A stretch of DNA of 64,000 nt from assembly GCA_018287875.1 (NCBI GenBank), contig JAGVVL010000001.1:4836001-4900000 (forward strand). The letters run 5' to 3'. The translations under genes were made by a program, and so were the position numbers. Origin of the DNA: Nigrospora sphaerica. Lineage: Eukaryota > Ascomycota > Sordariomycetes > Amphisphaeriales > Apiosporaceae. How positions within the stretch are numbered: position 1 is the stretch's first letter; each line of letters starts with the position of its first letter. A model generated the notes under the pieces. That model was given only the letters and a program-made list of their open reading frames with translations. It ran no database searches and was not told the DNA's origin. Shown here in pieces: positions 42,017-50,832 of this stretch.

Positions 42017-42766
42017 TTAACGGGTGAGTTTGCTCGGCCTGATCAAGTAATTAGGCTCATCATTCTGATATCTACAGGCGGATACCTGTAGGTAATACGA
42101 GGGCTTTGGCTCACCTCCAAATGGTGCGAACACATCATAATCCCGTGCCAGTCGACGGCCCATGGGCGACTGATTGTTGTCCTCTACAAGTTTCTCCTGA
42201 AAGTTGTCGCCTCCTTGGCGGTCCACAAACGAGGGCATGCGCTTGGACAGTTTGCGACGGCGGATGAGTAAGAAGAGAACGAAAAGCAGGAACAAGCCGC
42301 CGATGGCCCCGCCAATGCTGATCCCTGCGATAGCAGTGTCACCAAGAGACGATTTGGGCGTATCACTGCCAGCATCGGAAGGGTTGCTCGTGGTCGGGCT
42401 CAAGACGGGGATAGTTGCCGCGGTAGCGGTGGGAACGTCAGAAGGGTTGGTTATGGGTGACAGCATCGGAGCGTCCAAGGTCGTTGTATCCGGCGGCGTC
42501 GGCGTGGGGAATGGTGACGATGATGCCATCACTGGAGGGCCATTTCCCGACGTCACCATGGGTGTAGATGAGGGAGAAGGCGGCGCTTTGGCCGATTTGG
42601 TCGTTTTTATTTCCGGGGAGCCGTTTCCGGGGGGCATACTCGAGCAGCTTCCGCCGGGTTCGCATGGATCCACGAGGCAACAACCTGCGAAACCCTGGCA
42701 GTTGTAGTATTCGCCCCCGAGTGGACATTCCCCATCCTGCCTCGCGATCATGGCGATGGGATCCAT
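42017..42766 (-). CDS. Single-pass membrane protein with Cys-rich N-terminus
   Basis: ORF of 249 codons. Residues 1-45 contain six cysteines (14, 23, 29, 30, 35, 41) in ECPLGGEYYNCQGFAGCC, a small disulfide module common in fungal surface proteins. A Ser/Thr/Pro-rich stalk (about 50-140), likely O-glycosylated, leads to one transmembrane helix at about 145-168 (TAIAGISIGGAIGGLFLLFV) followed by a basic stop-transfer RRRKLSKR. The cytoplasmic tail is about 75 residues. The layout is that of wall-stress sensors or mucin-like membrane proteins, and the function is inference. No classical signal peptide precedes MDPIAMIARQDG, so a signal-anchor or an unseen 5' exon is possible. A GTGAGC in the tail (near FGGEP) could be a donor, so the last 25 residues are uncertain. 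Confidence 0.75.
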   Translation of the reverse strand: MDPIAMIARQDGECPLGGEYYNCQGFAGCCLVDPCEPGGSCSSMPPGNGSPEIKTTKSAKAPPSPSSTPMVTSGNGPPVMASSSPFPTPTPPDTTTLDAPMLSPITNPSDVPTATAATIPVLSPTTSNPSDAGSDTPKSSLGDTAIAGISIGGAIGGLFLLFVLFLLIRRRKLSKRMPSFVDRQGGDNFQEKLVEDNNQSPMGRRLARDYDVFAPFGGEPKPSYYLQVSACRYQNDEPNYLIRPSKLTR

Positions 42767-44131
42767 CGATGTTGGTCTGCTACTGTGAGAATATTAGCCG
42801 AGGAAGGGGGGGCCAAGCGGTTGAGGAAAGGTGACAGACGGGCTGAAGGGTGTGGGCGCGGAACTGGAAATTGTTGTCAGTTCTGTGCATAAGGCTCTCT
42901 TTTGGGAAAACCCCCAGCTTTTTGCCTAAACTGCGGCCAGGCGAATGTGTTCACTCAAACGCCGGTAAGTAATCGTCGGTTGTGTTAAAGACCGGAGCTG
43001 TTGTGGTCGGGCGTCGTGTCGACGACTGGAGCGGCCGCAGTCCATAGGAAAGGAGAAGGTGGGATGCGAATCGAGGGACGAACGAAAGGGAAGTAGATTT
43101 TCTAGGGCCAAGACTGGGTAGGCAGAAGGTAGTCTGAGGGAATGAATACAAGAGATGGACTACTTGCCGTAGGTACGGTAGTTGTGAGGGGGGGTTGTCC
43201 AGACGGCAACACATGTCCGATGGACATGTCCAATCTGCTTGGATACCTCAGTTGGTATCTGTTCAAATGTGACTACCCTACAAACTGCAAACCTGGAGGG
43301 AAATAGGTAGCGAGCCCGTGAGGCAGTCACGACGAGGAGGTATATATCTCCGTAAAGTACCTAGCTACTTCCATTGATACATGTAGCAACAGGCCCACGC
43401 ATGGGAGGGAGCCGAAAGTTGCATCCGGCGTTGCCTCTCACCCGGCCAAGTCAGCACTTCATGGGATCACCGTCCCCAGTCCGGCATCTTGTCCGCCAGC
43501 TAGAACTCCTGACTGCAGCGAGAGGGCCTACGCGCTTGTAGAATGCATACTTCTGTAAATTGCTGCCCCCCCTCCTCCTAACCGGCTGTCGACTGTCCCC
43601 AGCGGCGAAAGGAAAGGCGGGATAGCTCACCAGCCGCCTCGGCGGTCGGGCCCTGCTTCACTCAATCTGGGCAGGGTCACATGGCCCCCGGAGTCAAGTG
43701 CGTACAAGGGAAATATTGCAGAAGGATCTATCGCATCGAACAATGGCACCGCGAACTGTCCTTCAAGTCGAAGGACCTTAGAAGCGGCAAGGAATTCTCT
43801 GGCAGGGCCAGTCGTAGAGGGCTCATCTATGGATAGCCGCAGATGGAAAGTATCCAGCGCTGGACAACGCCAGACGCCACACGTCCCGCGGATCGTGTGC
43901 CGCAGAACCTTACCCTCTCATGTAACCAAGAACGGCAGCAGTAGGGACAGCCGAGGCGGGTTGGTTTGGGTTTTCGGTTCTTGGGACGTGTGCTGGGAGC
44001 ACAACAGTCGGCAACATCACACACCTGACAGACAGTGGCTCGCGTCACATAGGCTCGGCTTCTTGTAACAAACTTGTGGTATCTAGATCCCAACACACCC
44101 CGCCATGCTTAGCCGTGCTGCTTCCCAGCAT
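42767..44131. other. Intergenic region upstream of the membrane protein, downstream of puf6
   Basis: 1.36 kb between two minus-strand genes. TACCTAG/TACTTCC words occur near 43,355-43,385. Short ORFs lack domains. Confidence 0.55.
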
Positions 44132-46290
44132 CTATTTCTTGAGTTTCTCCAACAGCAGCTTGGATCCCATATTGCCTGATGGCTTGTCCTTCTGCGGTGT
44201 CTTCTTGCCTTTGGCCACAAGCGCCTCTCTTGCCGCCTTCTGCTCGGCCGTTTCCTCCGAGGCCGCCTTCTCCAGCGTCTTCTTTTCCTTTTTCAGTATC
44301 TTCTTCAGCTCACCACTGTGCGAAAAGTCCGACGCCTCCAGCAAGTTCAGGACGACAAACGACGAGGGGCCCGTGGCCCACGCCAGGATGTGGTCTTTGA
44401 TGACGGGGTACAGAATATCGGCGAAATGCAGCGGCGGGTCGACAGGTATGATCTGCTTGGTAGCCCTGTCGAAACGACCGCCTGCTATCAGCGTCTTGAA
44501 CATGCGGCCACCGTGCGAGGTCTTGGCGATGTGGTGATGTACCGGCGCTTGGCCCTCGGCAGCAACCTCCTCTTCATTCACGTCGGCACCCGCCGTCGGA
44601 TCGCCTTCGGCAGTGCTCGCCACGGCCTCCAGCGCCTTGGACTTGTCGCCCGTGGTAGACAGAAGAATCTCGGTAACCATCTGGCAGCCGAATGAAGTGG
44701 AAACCAAGTCAAATGGCGAAGACGCGACCGCAGAGAGGAGAGAAGGTGAGATCGCCTGGATGAGCTCCTGTCTCCGTATCTCGGCGTCCTTTTTACTGGT
44801 GGTTTTGCGAATCTCGCTGATCTGAGCCAGCACCTTGAGATCGTGTGCGTGGCTGACATCGAAGAGAGCTTTTGATGTTCCCTCGAAAAGGTAGCGTATG
44901 GCGAGACGGCCGTTGGGGTCGTTGGCGAGGACGACAAGGTTCTCTGCCTCGTTCTCGTCACTTTTGCCCAGCAGTTCGGGGAAGATGGACTTGGACGTCA
45001 GGACAGTATCGTCGATCACGTCGTAAGCCGTAAGGATGACCAGGTGGCCGTGGGGGTCGGTAGCCATGAGCTGAAAGGTGTCCTTGTATGTCTTGAGGAT
45101 CTGCTTCCGGTCCTTGGCAGCACCGTAAGCCAGCATGAGACAGACGAGTTGAGCGCCGGACTTGGTGAAGGCCATGTTCTTCAGCAAATCGCCGTTCTCG
45201 TCCTCCTTGATCATCTCGGTGTACTCCTTGGCCTCCTCGGATCCGGGCTGCGTGTTGAGGAAGTACTGGAGCATGGCATCGTGCAGCATGGTGAAACCAG
45301 TCATCTTCTTCTGTATCAGTTGGTTGGTAATGTCGCGCAGGTACTTCATGATGACGGTTCGCTTGCTGGGCTGCTCCTCGATGATCTTGGACAGCTCGGC
45401 AGTGGCCGCGGCGCCGCCGCTAGACCGGAAGACGGCAAATTCGGGCCCGTACCACTCACGCAGCATAATGGCCTTTTGCTCGGGCGTGGCTACGCCGCGA
45501 TAGACATCGTCCAGAATCCAGGAGGCTTCCGGGTGATTTATGAGCTTGCGGACCTTTCCGTAGAACTCAGGCACGACCAAGTCCCGAACCTCCTTGTCGC
45601 CCTCGACGAGAAGTTTGCCAATGAGGAACTTGGCGTACTTGCTCTCGGCCAGCTGAGCATATGTTCCCTGGAGCTCCTTTGCGATCATCTTGCGTCGCTC
45701 GACGTTGGAGTACTTGATGGCCGTCTGGACGACGCGCACCGTGTCGTGCTTCAGAGCGAACTCCTTGATGCGTCCGGTGACGATGCTGTAGAGCTCCTCC
45801 ACCAGCTTGGTTCTCTCCTCCTTGGGAACGTGGGATTTCCTCCGCAGCCTCTCCCACAGCTTCTTGGCCCGTTGCGACTCGTCGGCCAGAGGCTTGCTGG
45901 CCTTGCGCTCGAGCGCCAACTGCTTCTGCTTTATATGCGATTCGCGCGAGTTGTTGCCTACAGTGGCGTGGGTAAGTACAGAACATTCACCGGAACGGTT
46001 GTCGCCTGGGTAACGGCCTGCCACCTACCTTTCTCGAAGGCGCCGCCGGATTGGGCGCCATTGGACTGCTTGGACCCCTGGCGGGCGTCGCCGTCGTTCA
46101 GTTGGGCGCCGCCATCCTCGCCGTCGTCGGAGAAGCTATTTGTGCTGTCTCCGTCGCTCATGTCCTCGGAATTGTCTTTGGGCGGGGGTGGGCGCTTCTC
46201 GAACTTGGGCTTTTTGGTCGTGCCATTGGACTTCGCACCGTCGGCGGTCTTTCGCTTGGAGCCAGCGGTGGCATCCTTGTAAGCTGCCAT
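44132..46290 (-). CDS. puf6: Pumilio-family RNA-binding protein Puf6
   Basis: Nucleolar PUF protein of the Puf6/PUM3 class that acts in 60S assembly and, in yeast, in repression of localised mRNAs. Two exons, 46290-46029 and 45957-44132, encode 695 residues; the 71-nt intron has a GTAGGT donor and a TGTAG acceptor. The N-terminus is basic then acidic (SKRKTADGAK, KKPKFEKRPPPPKD, SEDMSDGDST). Helical Puf repeats begin near 140 with KKLWERLRRK, EELYSIVTGRIKEFALKHDT, VRVVQTAIKYSN and ESKYAKFLIGKLL. The C-terminal CPL-like region includes LAYGAAKDRKQILK, DPHGHLVILTAYDVIDDT and a late basic stretch ending GSKLLLEKLKK. Length is close to yeast Puf6 (656 aa). A 412-codon ORF on the opposite strand is an antisense shadow. 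Confidence 0.93.
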
Positions 46291-46719
46291 TGCAAAGGAA
46301 TGGCTGGGTCGCTGAAGGGGCAAGGAGGTGATTTGGTACTCTTGCTGTTTCGCCGAGCGCGCAAGTCGGAAGGAACGCTCTTCGAAAATCTGATGTTTGG
46401 TCTTATCGATAAAAAAAGTTCTGCCATTAAGAAAGTCGGGCGGTGACCCAAGCTGACGGGGAGGCTTTGCAGCTTCCCCGTTGATTTGCATGGATGCCGG
46501 TTTTTAATAAGGGACATCAGCCTGGGCAGAATGGAGCCAGTAGAGCCCGAGTACCCCACCATTGCTAATCTGCCCTCCATTTGGGAAGAGTCGTAACTAG
46601 AGCGCAAAGAAGAGAAAGAGAGAGAGAGAGAGGGAGAGTCCAAGTCAGGAATCCCTCCATCACCCCCAACGCCAAACCACGTCACCACGCGTAGACGGAC
46701 CGTCCCTTTCGAGTGCAAA
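46291..46719. promoter_or_regulatory. Shared divergent promoter of puf6 and gir2
   Basis: Only 429 bp separate the two start codons, so the genes probably share a bidirectional promoter. It contains a GA dinucleotide run at about 46617-46634 and an ACGCGT at 46687-46692, inside the likely gir2 leader. Both gene products act in translation or ribosome biogenesis. Confidence 0.55.
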
Positions 46720-47533
46720 ATGGGTCGCGAGGAGCAAGCAGAAGAACGAGAGGTTCTTGACTCCATCTTCCCGGAGGAAATCACAGGTAACCACGCCTCC
46801 CATCCTCTGGTCTACCCCACCACGAGCAAGGCTGCCGAGGTGTAGCGTGGCGTGCTCGATAAAGGCTCGAACGTGTGTACTGAGCACAGCGCCTCGTCCA
46901 GACGTGTCCGAGACGGAGTATCGGATATCCATACTGCTCGACATCCCGCCCGATGAAGACAACGCGGAAGCGGGCGAATCGCCCACCATAATCCTGCACG
47001 TCAAGTACCCCGAGACATACCCCGACGAGCCGCCCATTCTGGATCTGTCGCCCCCACAAAACGCTCCGTCGCACCCTCGCTTTTCGGTTGCCAATGACAA
47101 GGAGAAGCTGCTGGACGACCTGAAGGAGACCATACAGGAGAACCTGGGCATGGCCATGGTCTTCACTCTGGTCACCACCCTAAAGGAGAACGCCGAGCAG
47201 CTCATCGCCGAGCGTAGGGAGGCCGAGGTCAAGGCGCACGAAGAGGTTCTGCTGGCTGCCGAGCGTGAAGAAAACAAGAAGTTCCACGGCACGCCGGTCA
47301 ATCCCGAAACTTTCATGAAATGGCGCGCGGGCTTCATCAAGGAGATGGAGGAAGAGGAGCAGCGGCGAGAAGAGGAGCGACTCGCCGAGCTGAAGAAAGC
47401 CAAGGTTAAGGAGGAGAAGAAGCTGACGGGTAGACAACTCTGGGAACGTGGTCTTATCGGCAAGACTGACGAAGGAGACGAGGACGACGGCGGACTGGCC
47501 GACGAGGTGGAATCGCTCAAGGTGACAGCATGA
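46720..47533 (+). CDS. gir2: RWD-domain protein Gir2 (RWDD1/DFRP2-like)
   Basis: Partner of the DRG-type GTPase Rbg2, and a Gcn1-binding protein that dampens Gcn2 activation. Two exons, 46720-46786 and 46902-47533, encode 232 residues; the 115-nt intron (46787-46901) has a GTAACC donor and a TCCAG acceptor. The RWD domain fills residues 1-115: MGREEQAEEREVLDSIFPEE, then the joined ITDVSETEYRISILLDIP, HVKYPETYPDEPPILDLS with the conserved YPxxPP turn, and a long helix ending MVFTLVTTLKENAEQLI. The C-terminal DRG-binding part is a charged helix (MEEEEQRREEERLAELKKAK) followed by LTGRQLWERGL and an acidic tail. Length is close to yeast Gir2 (265 aa) and human RWDD1 (243 aa). It converges on acl4. 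Confidence 0.93.
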
Positions 47534-47841
47534 GGCGCCGTGGGCGGAAGAGCCTCGCACCCAATTTCACGCCGTTAGACGTCGGAAATCATAGGGGCAT
47601 CGCAAGGAGTTCTAGGCGCATCGTCGGTTGTACGCACGAGTCACGGTAAAATCTGGTTGTTGACACTGGCATACATGGTGTCTTCTTATCAAAACGCAAG
47701 GAACAACCCCGTCCTTTTAACTGTCTCCCAACGCCATCGATGAACTGACCCAGAACGCCAAGGGTGCCGTAGCATGCCTATTCTTCTACATCCACCCCTC
47801 AAGCAAACGACGACGCGGTTGGTGCTGGCAGGGCATGCGCA
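47534..47841. other. Convergent 3' intergenic region
   Basis: 308 bp between the gir2 and acl4 stops; 3' UTRs only. Confidence 0.6.
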
Positions 47842-48987
47842 CTAGCCTTGCATTTCCTCATCACTGCCATCCTCGTCTTCCCAGGTATCATCGCCGTCGC
47901 CCTCGTCTTCGTCATCGGAAGGCATGTCGCCGAGTTCCTTGCCGACCAGCGCGAGGAGCTCCTGCGTATGTGTGCCGAGCCTCTCGTCCTCATACTCCTG
48001 CTGCTTAAAGAGGTGCAGGCACTGCTTAAGCCATGTCCTGCTGGAAATCCAAGATGCTTTCCAGTCCTCTTCGGCCGCGGGGTTCTGCTTCCGTTGCTTC
48101 TCGCCCATGACATACAGACCCCATCCACCGAGGTACCAGACCTCGACGCTGTGATCGTCCTCGCCGACAAGCCTCTCCAGCACCTCGAGGGCCTCCTGGT
48201 CCTCGTCGACCTCCATAAGAAGCCTTGCCAAAGCGACCCGGCTGGGGAACTCGGGAACGGAGGGGTCCTCAGTCGGCAAGTCCTTCCACAGCTCAAGGCT
48301 TCGCGACAGCGCCGCCTTGGCATCTTCGATGCGTTGCTGCGATATTCTCACGTTGGCAAGCGTTTGCCACGTCTCGGCAAAATCGGGCGCCACCATAGTA
48401 GCCTCGGTGACAAGCGTCTCGCAGCGCTGTTCGGCGTCGGCCTCCCAGGACAAGTCCGTCATGTAGATCTCAGCGACGGCGCAGAGAGTCATGGCGTGCT
48501 TTTGCTTGAGCTCCTCCAGGAGGAGCTCCTGCTCGTCGGTCCGGTTCTTGATGCTCTCGAGGGCTTGCGCCTGATGCTGGAGCGCCTTGATGCCCTTCTC
48601 AAACCACTTGACACTGTCCTGGCCGCCGTCCTCGCTCAGTTGCGCCAGGCACAGGAACTTCTCAGCCCCGCCTCCCGTCTCCTCGCTCTTGGTGCCATTC
48701 GGGTCGATCGCGACGGCCTTGAGGAAGCATGTACGAGCGGTATCGAATTCGCCGAGCTCCAGGTTGATCTGGCCTAGCAGGTTGAAGGCGGCAAGGGCGG
48801 AATCGCTGCCAGTTTGCGAGTGGTTTGCGGCCTTGGTGGCGAGGGCGAGGGCGTCCGGAGCGTTGCCGGCCTGGAGCTGAAGCTCGGCGGCTTGAACGAG
48901 CAGAAGTGGGGAGACCGCCTTCGCATCGCCGTCGCTGTTGCTTTTGTCGCGGCCTTTGCCTTTTTTATTCGGTCTGGTTGGCGCCAT
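47842..48987 (-). CDS. acl4: TPR-repeat assembly chaperone of Rpl4 (Acl4-like)
   Basis: Acl4 binds nascent ribosomal protein Rpl4 and escorts it to the pre-60S particle. Single exon of 381 codons when started at ATG 48987 (MAPTRPNKKGKGRDKS); an in-frame ATG at 49023 would add 12 residues, but the downstream start has the better Kozak context and the usual basic N-terminus. Tetratricopeptide helices follow: LLLVQAAELQLQAGNAPDAL, AAFNLLGQINLELGEFDTAR, HAMTLCAVAEIYMTDLSWE, FAETWQTLANVRISQQRIED and ALARLLMEVDEDQEALEVLE. A WYLGGWGLYVMGE segment precedes the Asp/Glu-rich C-terminus (DDEDEGDGDDTWEDEDGSDE), which fits a chaperone for a basic client. Length matches yeast Acl4 (387 aa). The 309-codon ORF on the other strand is an antisense shadow. 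Confidence 0.88.
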   Translation of the reverse strand: MAPTRPNKKGKGRDKSNSDGDAKAVSPLLLVQAAELQLQAGNAPDALALATKAANHSQTGSDSALAAFNLLGQINLELGEFDTARTCFLKAVAIDPNGTKSEETGGGAEKFLCLAQLSEDGGQDSVKWFEKGIKALQHQAQALESIKNRTDEQELLLEELKQKHAMTLCAVAEIYMTDLSWEADAEQRCETLVTEATMVAPDFAETWQTLANVRISQQRIEDAKAALSRSLELWKDLPTEDPSVPEFPSRVALARLLMEVDEDQEALEVLERLVGEDDHSVEVWYLGGWGLYVMGEKQRKQNPAAEEDWKASWISSRTWLKQCLHLFKQQEYEDERLGTHTQELLALVGKELGDMPSDDEDEGDGDDTWEDEDGSDEEMQG

Positions 48988-49845
48988 GGTTTTTCGACCG
49001 GGAGACTGTAGTCTGGGTTTCAAGTTCTCGAAGCAAAGTTGCCCGTGATTGCGGTCGGAAAAAGCGACTTGGGAGGCTGCCCGTCCGATTATCGATTAAA
49101 AAATTATATTGGAACCTGGGAAGCACCAACGTGGGGCTCCGGTGCCGACCAGGCACCTAAAAAGGTAGCGCCCTCATCTAATTACTTGGTACCTTATGTC
49201 ACTACAGATGGGACCCATGTCAGCTCAAAAGGCCGCTGTCGAAATATACGAAGTCAACTCGTAGCTGATTAGATGGCTGTCGATTTATTTTGCCACATTG
49301 GTAGCGACTACGGCTCGGGTGGTGAGCTTATAACTATCTCGATGCGTCGGCTTCTCAGGCACCATTCAGTAAGACGTGTGTGCACACGAGAGCAACACAA
49401 CCCCTCTTGGCGTGATACAATGCACAGATAGCAACGGCCCTTTTCCCGCTCCGACGGGACCGCCAAGGTGGTTTGAATGATAGCATTCATGTATGCGTCA
49501 TTATCATTATCCGTCATGTGCGTTACGATTCCTTTTCAGCATTCGTTCCTAGGTCCGGGCTGCTCTTTGCCTGGCCATTCTGAGGACCAACGAACGAAAG
49601 CAAACAGCTTGGCTTTTCCTCATGCCTTCCAAGGCCGAGGACCCGATACCAAGATGCTTGGGCCTGGGCAAACGCCGATATACGCCATAAAACAACAACG
49701 GGTTATTTGCATGTTCCTAACTATTGCTTCTCTTGACCTTCGTGTGACTGCGGCGATATAGGCCGCTCCATGTTACCGAGTTCCTATAGACATAGGGTTA
49801 GTACTTCAGCGCTTGCTCGGAAGAGACTGGAGTCGGCTCCTATCA
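48988..49845. other. Intergenic region upstream of acl4
   Basis: 0.86 kb between two minus-strand genes. It holds the acl4 promoter and the 3' UTR of the gene at 50 kb. No domain-bearing ORF. Confidence 0.55.
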
Positions 49846-50832
49846 TCAGCCGTTTCGGGCACGACCATGGAGCGTCCAAGACTTTCTTGCGCCGCACAAG
49901 GGGGGGGAAGGGGGTTGAGGAAGGACCCCGAAAGGACTTACAGCTCCTTGACCACTTTGCGCCCTCTTTCGCCCGGGAATGAAGCGCGACATGCTCTGCA
50001 TATGGCTGTGGTTGCTGAGTTCTTGCGAATCGGAAAATTTCGAGAAGAAGCCGCGCTTTTTTGGTTGCTGGCCCAGCTGCTTTTGTTCATCGTTCAGGCC
50101 GACGTCTTCAAAGCCTTCCTCTGCGGTAGGCGGTTGCCTGTCGAAAGGCCAGTCCCGAATTGACGAGCGAGGCATGCGGGGAAATTGTGCGGAATCGAGA
50201 CTTTGTCGGGGCTGATCGTGGGCTCTAACAGGAGAGCGTGCCGAGATGTCCTGTTCAATAACTGTTGGTCAACCAGTGCTCCCTCAGGCGCGACGACGAC
50301 CGCCAGCAATCAGCTTACGAATGAGCGCCGGTACGAGTCGAATGATTCTCTCGAGATGGAAAAGGGTTCAATGTCGCCAATGCTGCTGCGGGTATCAAAA
50401 GAAGCGCGGGTTGGGGTGGCGGCAGGACGTCTCGGCCATAAACTTTTCTCTTCACTGGGAGAAGGCTGAACCATTTCACGTCAGCAGTGAGCGACAACCC
50501 ACGGGCGTATGCGAGGACGTGGCAGGCTCACCGGCAAATAGACACCGCTGTCGTTCACCACTGTGAAGGAGCCGCGTCAGTAGGCGGGCGAGGAGGAGCG
50601 AGAACCGTTCGGACGGGCGAGGGGCCAACATACCACTCATTTTGTAGTCACCATTGTCGTTGCCCTTGGCGCAACGTATGCTCAGCGCCGAGGAGGCCTT
50701 GGAGCCAACCGTGTCTACTCTCTCGAAGCCGGGATGCGCATCCTTGACCGCCAGTAGATCGGGTCGGACGTTCTCGTCGTTGCCGGGCCGCTTATTCGCG
50801 ACGAAGGTTGCGAATGGGTTGCGGATCGGCAT
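49846..50832 (-). CDS. Fungal-specific Ser-rich protein, multi-exon, unknown function
   Basis: Four exons can be read in frame: 50832-50634, 50560-50532, 50465-50319 and 50250-49846, giving 259 residues. The start MPIRNPFATFV precedes FERVDTVGSKASSALSI. Exon 2 is only 29 nt and, with the preceding G, encodes VVNDSGVYLP, which continues smoothly into PSPSEEKSLWPRR. Exon 3 has SSIGDIEPFSISRESFDSYR, and exon 4 has SLDSAQFPRMPRSS, EEGFEDVGLNDE and PKKRGFFSKFSDSQ. The motifs look like those of conserved, disordered proteins of filamentous ascomycetes; no function is known to me. The Ser-rich RSS/SRES sites suggest phosphorylation. A GTAAGT after GQGA (about 49940) may be a donor, so the C-terminal 35 residues and the stop are uncertain. 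Confidence 0.7.

Noticed and set aside
45044..46282. 412-codon ORF on the + strand
   Set aside because: Antisense to puf6, whose Puf repeats are unmistakable, and it crosses the puf6 intron.
47848..48777. 309-codon ORF on the + strand
   Set aside because: Antisense to the acl4 TPR frame; Leu/Val/Glu-rich composition without a domain.
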